This document shows, piece after piece, positions 62,710 to 64,000 of a stretch of DNA of 64,000 nt; position 1 is the stretch's first letter, and each line of letters begins with the position of its first letter. The notes below the pieces were generated by a model that was not told the DNA's origin, ran no database searches, and saw only the letters and a program-made list of their open reading frames with translations. A program made the position numbers and the translations under genes. Origin of the DNA: JAHCIE01 sp034431435 (GTDB taxonomy: Bacteria; Chloroflexota; Anaerolineae; Epilineales; JAHCIE01). The stretch spans positions 49,874-113,873 of the forward strand of contig DAOUDG010000057.1 of assembly GCA_034431435.1 (NCBI GenBank), given 5' to 3'.

Positions 62710-64000
62710 ATGGCCCACCCAAACGACGCCGTCAGCCGGCGAGGATTTCTGCAAGGCTCCGCAGTGGCGGTGGCCGCCCTCGCCCTGGCCGACAAGTCAC
62801 TGCAACCCTTTGTGCACAGCCTCAATCGGTTCGGCATTCAGACGCCCTGGTACAAACGGGGTGAGGTTCGCACTACCTACAACTACTGCGACATGTGTCC
62901 GTGGCGGTGTGGAGTCGTCGTGCAGAGCGTTAACGGGCGCGTCGTCAAAATCGACGGCAACCCCAAGGACCCCAAGAGTCGCGGCATGTTGTGCGCGCGC
63001 GGCCAGGCGGGCGTGTCCTTCCTGTACGATCCCGACCGCCTCCTCGACCCGATGATTCGGACAGGCGAGCGCGGCGCGAACCAGTTCCGCAAGGTCAGCT
63101 GGAACGACGCGCTGGACTACACGGCCGAGAAGATGCTCAAGATCAAGGCCGCGCATGGCCAGGAGGCCATCGCCTTCTTCGGCCACACGTCGGGCGATTT
63201 CTGGTTCACCGACCACCTGCCGCAGGCGTGGGGCTCGCCGAATGCCGCGAAGCCCTCCATGTCGCTATGCACCAGCCCGCGCGAGGAAGCAGCCACCCTC
63301 ACCTTCGGCCGCTCCATCGGCAACCACGAGCCGGTTGACTGGGAAGAGGCGCGCTGCATCGTCCTTATCGGTACCCATATCGGCGAGGATGCCCGCAACA
63401 CCATGATGCAGGACTTCGCCCGCGCGCGGGGGCGGGGCGCGAAGGTTATTGTGGTGGACCCACGCTTCTCGTCGGTGAGCATGAAGTCTGATACCTGGCT
63501 GCCCATCAAGCCGGGTACGGACCTGGCCCTGCTACTGGCGTGGATGAACGTTCTTATCGGCGAGGGCCTGTACGATAAGGGCTTCGTGGACACGTGGACG
63601 GTCGGCTTCGATAAGCTGGTCGCCCATGTCCAGCCCTTCACGCCGGAGTGGGCCGCGCCCATCACCGATCTGACTCCCGACCAGATACGCCAGACGGCGC
63701 GCATGATGGCCGCCGCCAGGCCCCAGTCGGTCATTGTGCCAGGCCGCCACGTGACCTGGTACGGCGACGACAGCCAGCGCATGCGGGGCGTATACATCAT
63801 CAATGCCCTGCTGGGTGCGCTAGGGGCACCGGGCGGGTTGTACTTCAACAAGCCACCTTTCCTGGAGGAGCACGGCCACCCACCCTACGCCGTGACGGGC
63901 GGCGCCGGTGGCTGAGGGGCTGTCCCTGGAGAGGAGGCCGGGTTGCCTCCTGGACCTACAGGCAAGGTGCGAGCCGATGGCGCGCGCGACAAGTTCTTGC
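62710..64000 (+). CDS. Tat-exported molybdopterin oxidoreductase, in-frame TGA, 3' end cut by window
   Basis: A CISM-family catalytic subunit. Tat motif SRRGFLQGS near 9-17; [4Fe-4S] ligands Cys60, Cys63, Cys67 and Cys95; likely Mo ligand Cys187 in SLCTSP, as in PsrA/PhsA-type enzymes. The frame meets TGA at 63913-63915 (codon 402, after GGAGG), far short of the 700-800 residues usual for the family. The frame then stays open to the window edge and reads GEEAGLPPGPTG and KVRADGARDKF, which looks like genuine protein. A hairpin starts 16 bases after the TGA. Selenocysteine readthrough is one explanation; a nonsense mutation or sequence error is another. Confidence 0.75.
63916..63962 (+). promoter_or_regulatory. 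candidate SECIS element after the TGA of the Mo oxidoreductase
   Basis: AGGAGGC at 63932-63938 pairs perfectly with GCCTCCT at 63945-63951, loop CGGGTT. An outer CCTG (63925-63928)/CAGG (63959-63962) helix is possible. UGA-to-loop distance is 23 bases and a G is in the first two loop bases, within the bacterial SECIS pattern. Confidence 0.5.

Noticed and set aside
51969..64000. Recoded genetic code in which TGA is a sense codon throughout
   Set aside because: TGA ends many intact genes at the expected place with overlaps to the next start, and Trp uses TGG. Only two TGAs look read through.

Overview
The window is a gene-dense, high-GC bacterial segment. The genes are mostly on the + strand and often joined by ATGA or GTGA stop/start overlaps. 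Taxonomy is an inference. Lipoproteins with long Ala-rich linkers, use of coenzyme F420, many Mo hydroxylases, a protoglobin and dispersed short intergenic repeats fit a Chloroflexota bacterium best. No rRNA, tRNA, prophage, IS element or CRISPR array was seen. TGA is an ordinary stop in most genes. At two places an in-frame TGA is followed at once by a hairpin and by sequence that still reads as protein, so selenocysteine is likely at the first and possible at the second.

Layout. 1-11.6 kb: a cell-wall amino-sugar scavenging operon (nagZ, namZ, a sugar ABC importer without its own ATPase, an amino-sugar kinase, an AmiE-like serine hydrolase, anmK, murQ). 11.6-12.5 kb: an endonuclease/exonuclease/phosphatase-fold gene. 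12.5-19.6 kb: a complete phosphate module (PhoB/PhoR pair, an 11-bp-periodic Pho box, a small unknown ORF, pstSCAB, phoU). 19.7-31.5 kb: 8-oxoguanine deaminase, hydantoinase, a BMP-type nucleoside ABC importer, then ygeY, ygeW and carbamate kinase. 31.4-38.3 kb: a giant YfhO-like membrane protein, an M50 protease-TPR protein and two fold-type-II PLP enzymes. 38.4-40.9 kb: a protoglobin-Rieske-Rieske fusion and a ROK sugar kinase. 40.9-46.3 kb: SsnA, an unknown protein, and an F420 module (NpdG-like reductase, CofE-like ligase, LLM oxidoreductase). 46.4-51.1 kb: a molybdenum hydroxylase (FAD subunit, LOG-type phosphoribohydrolase, XdhD). 51.2-53.4 kb: a PH-like membrane protein and, on the - strand, a B12-binding radical SAM protein ending in a CUAEP selenocysteine tail. 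53.5-57.4 kb: a second molybdenum hydroxylase with different domain packaging. 57.4-62 kb: GNAT, MgtC, YqeB, a YqeC-MocA fusion and XdhC (cofactor maturation). 62.2-64 kb: a receiver protein and a Tat-exported molybdopterin oxidoreductase with an in-frame TGA, cut by the window edge.

How it fits together. Between 19.8 and 62 kb the locus holds most of the anaerobic purine/uric-acid degradation set known from E. coli and gut bacteria: ssnA, hyuA, ygeY, ygeW, yqeA, xdhD, yqeB, yqeC and mocA. YgfK is absent, and YgeX is apparently replaced by other PLP enzymes. Likely flow: a BMP importer takes up nucleosides or bases, LOG could free bases from nucleotides, deaminases and Mo hydroxylases convert the ring, hydantoinase and M20 hydrolase open it, and YgeW plus carbamate kinase recover ATP. 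The F420 enzymes and the globin-Rieske protein are unexpected additions and may supply redox steps that other lineages perform differently.
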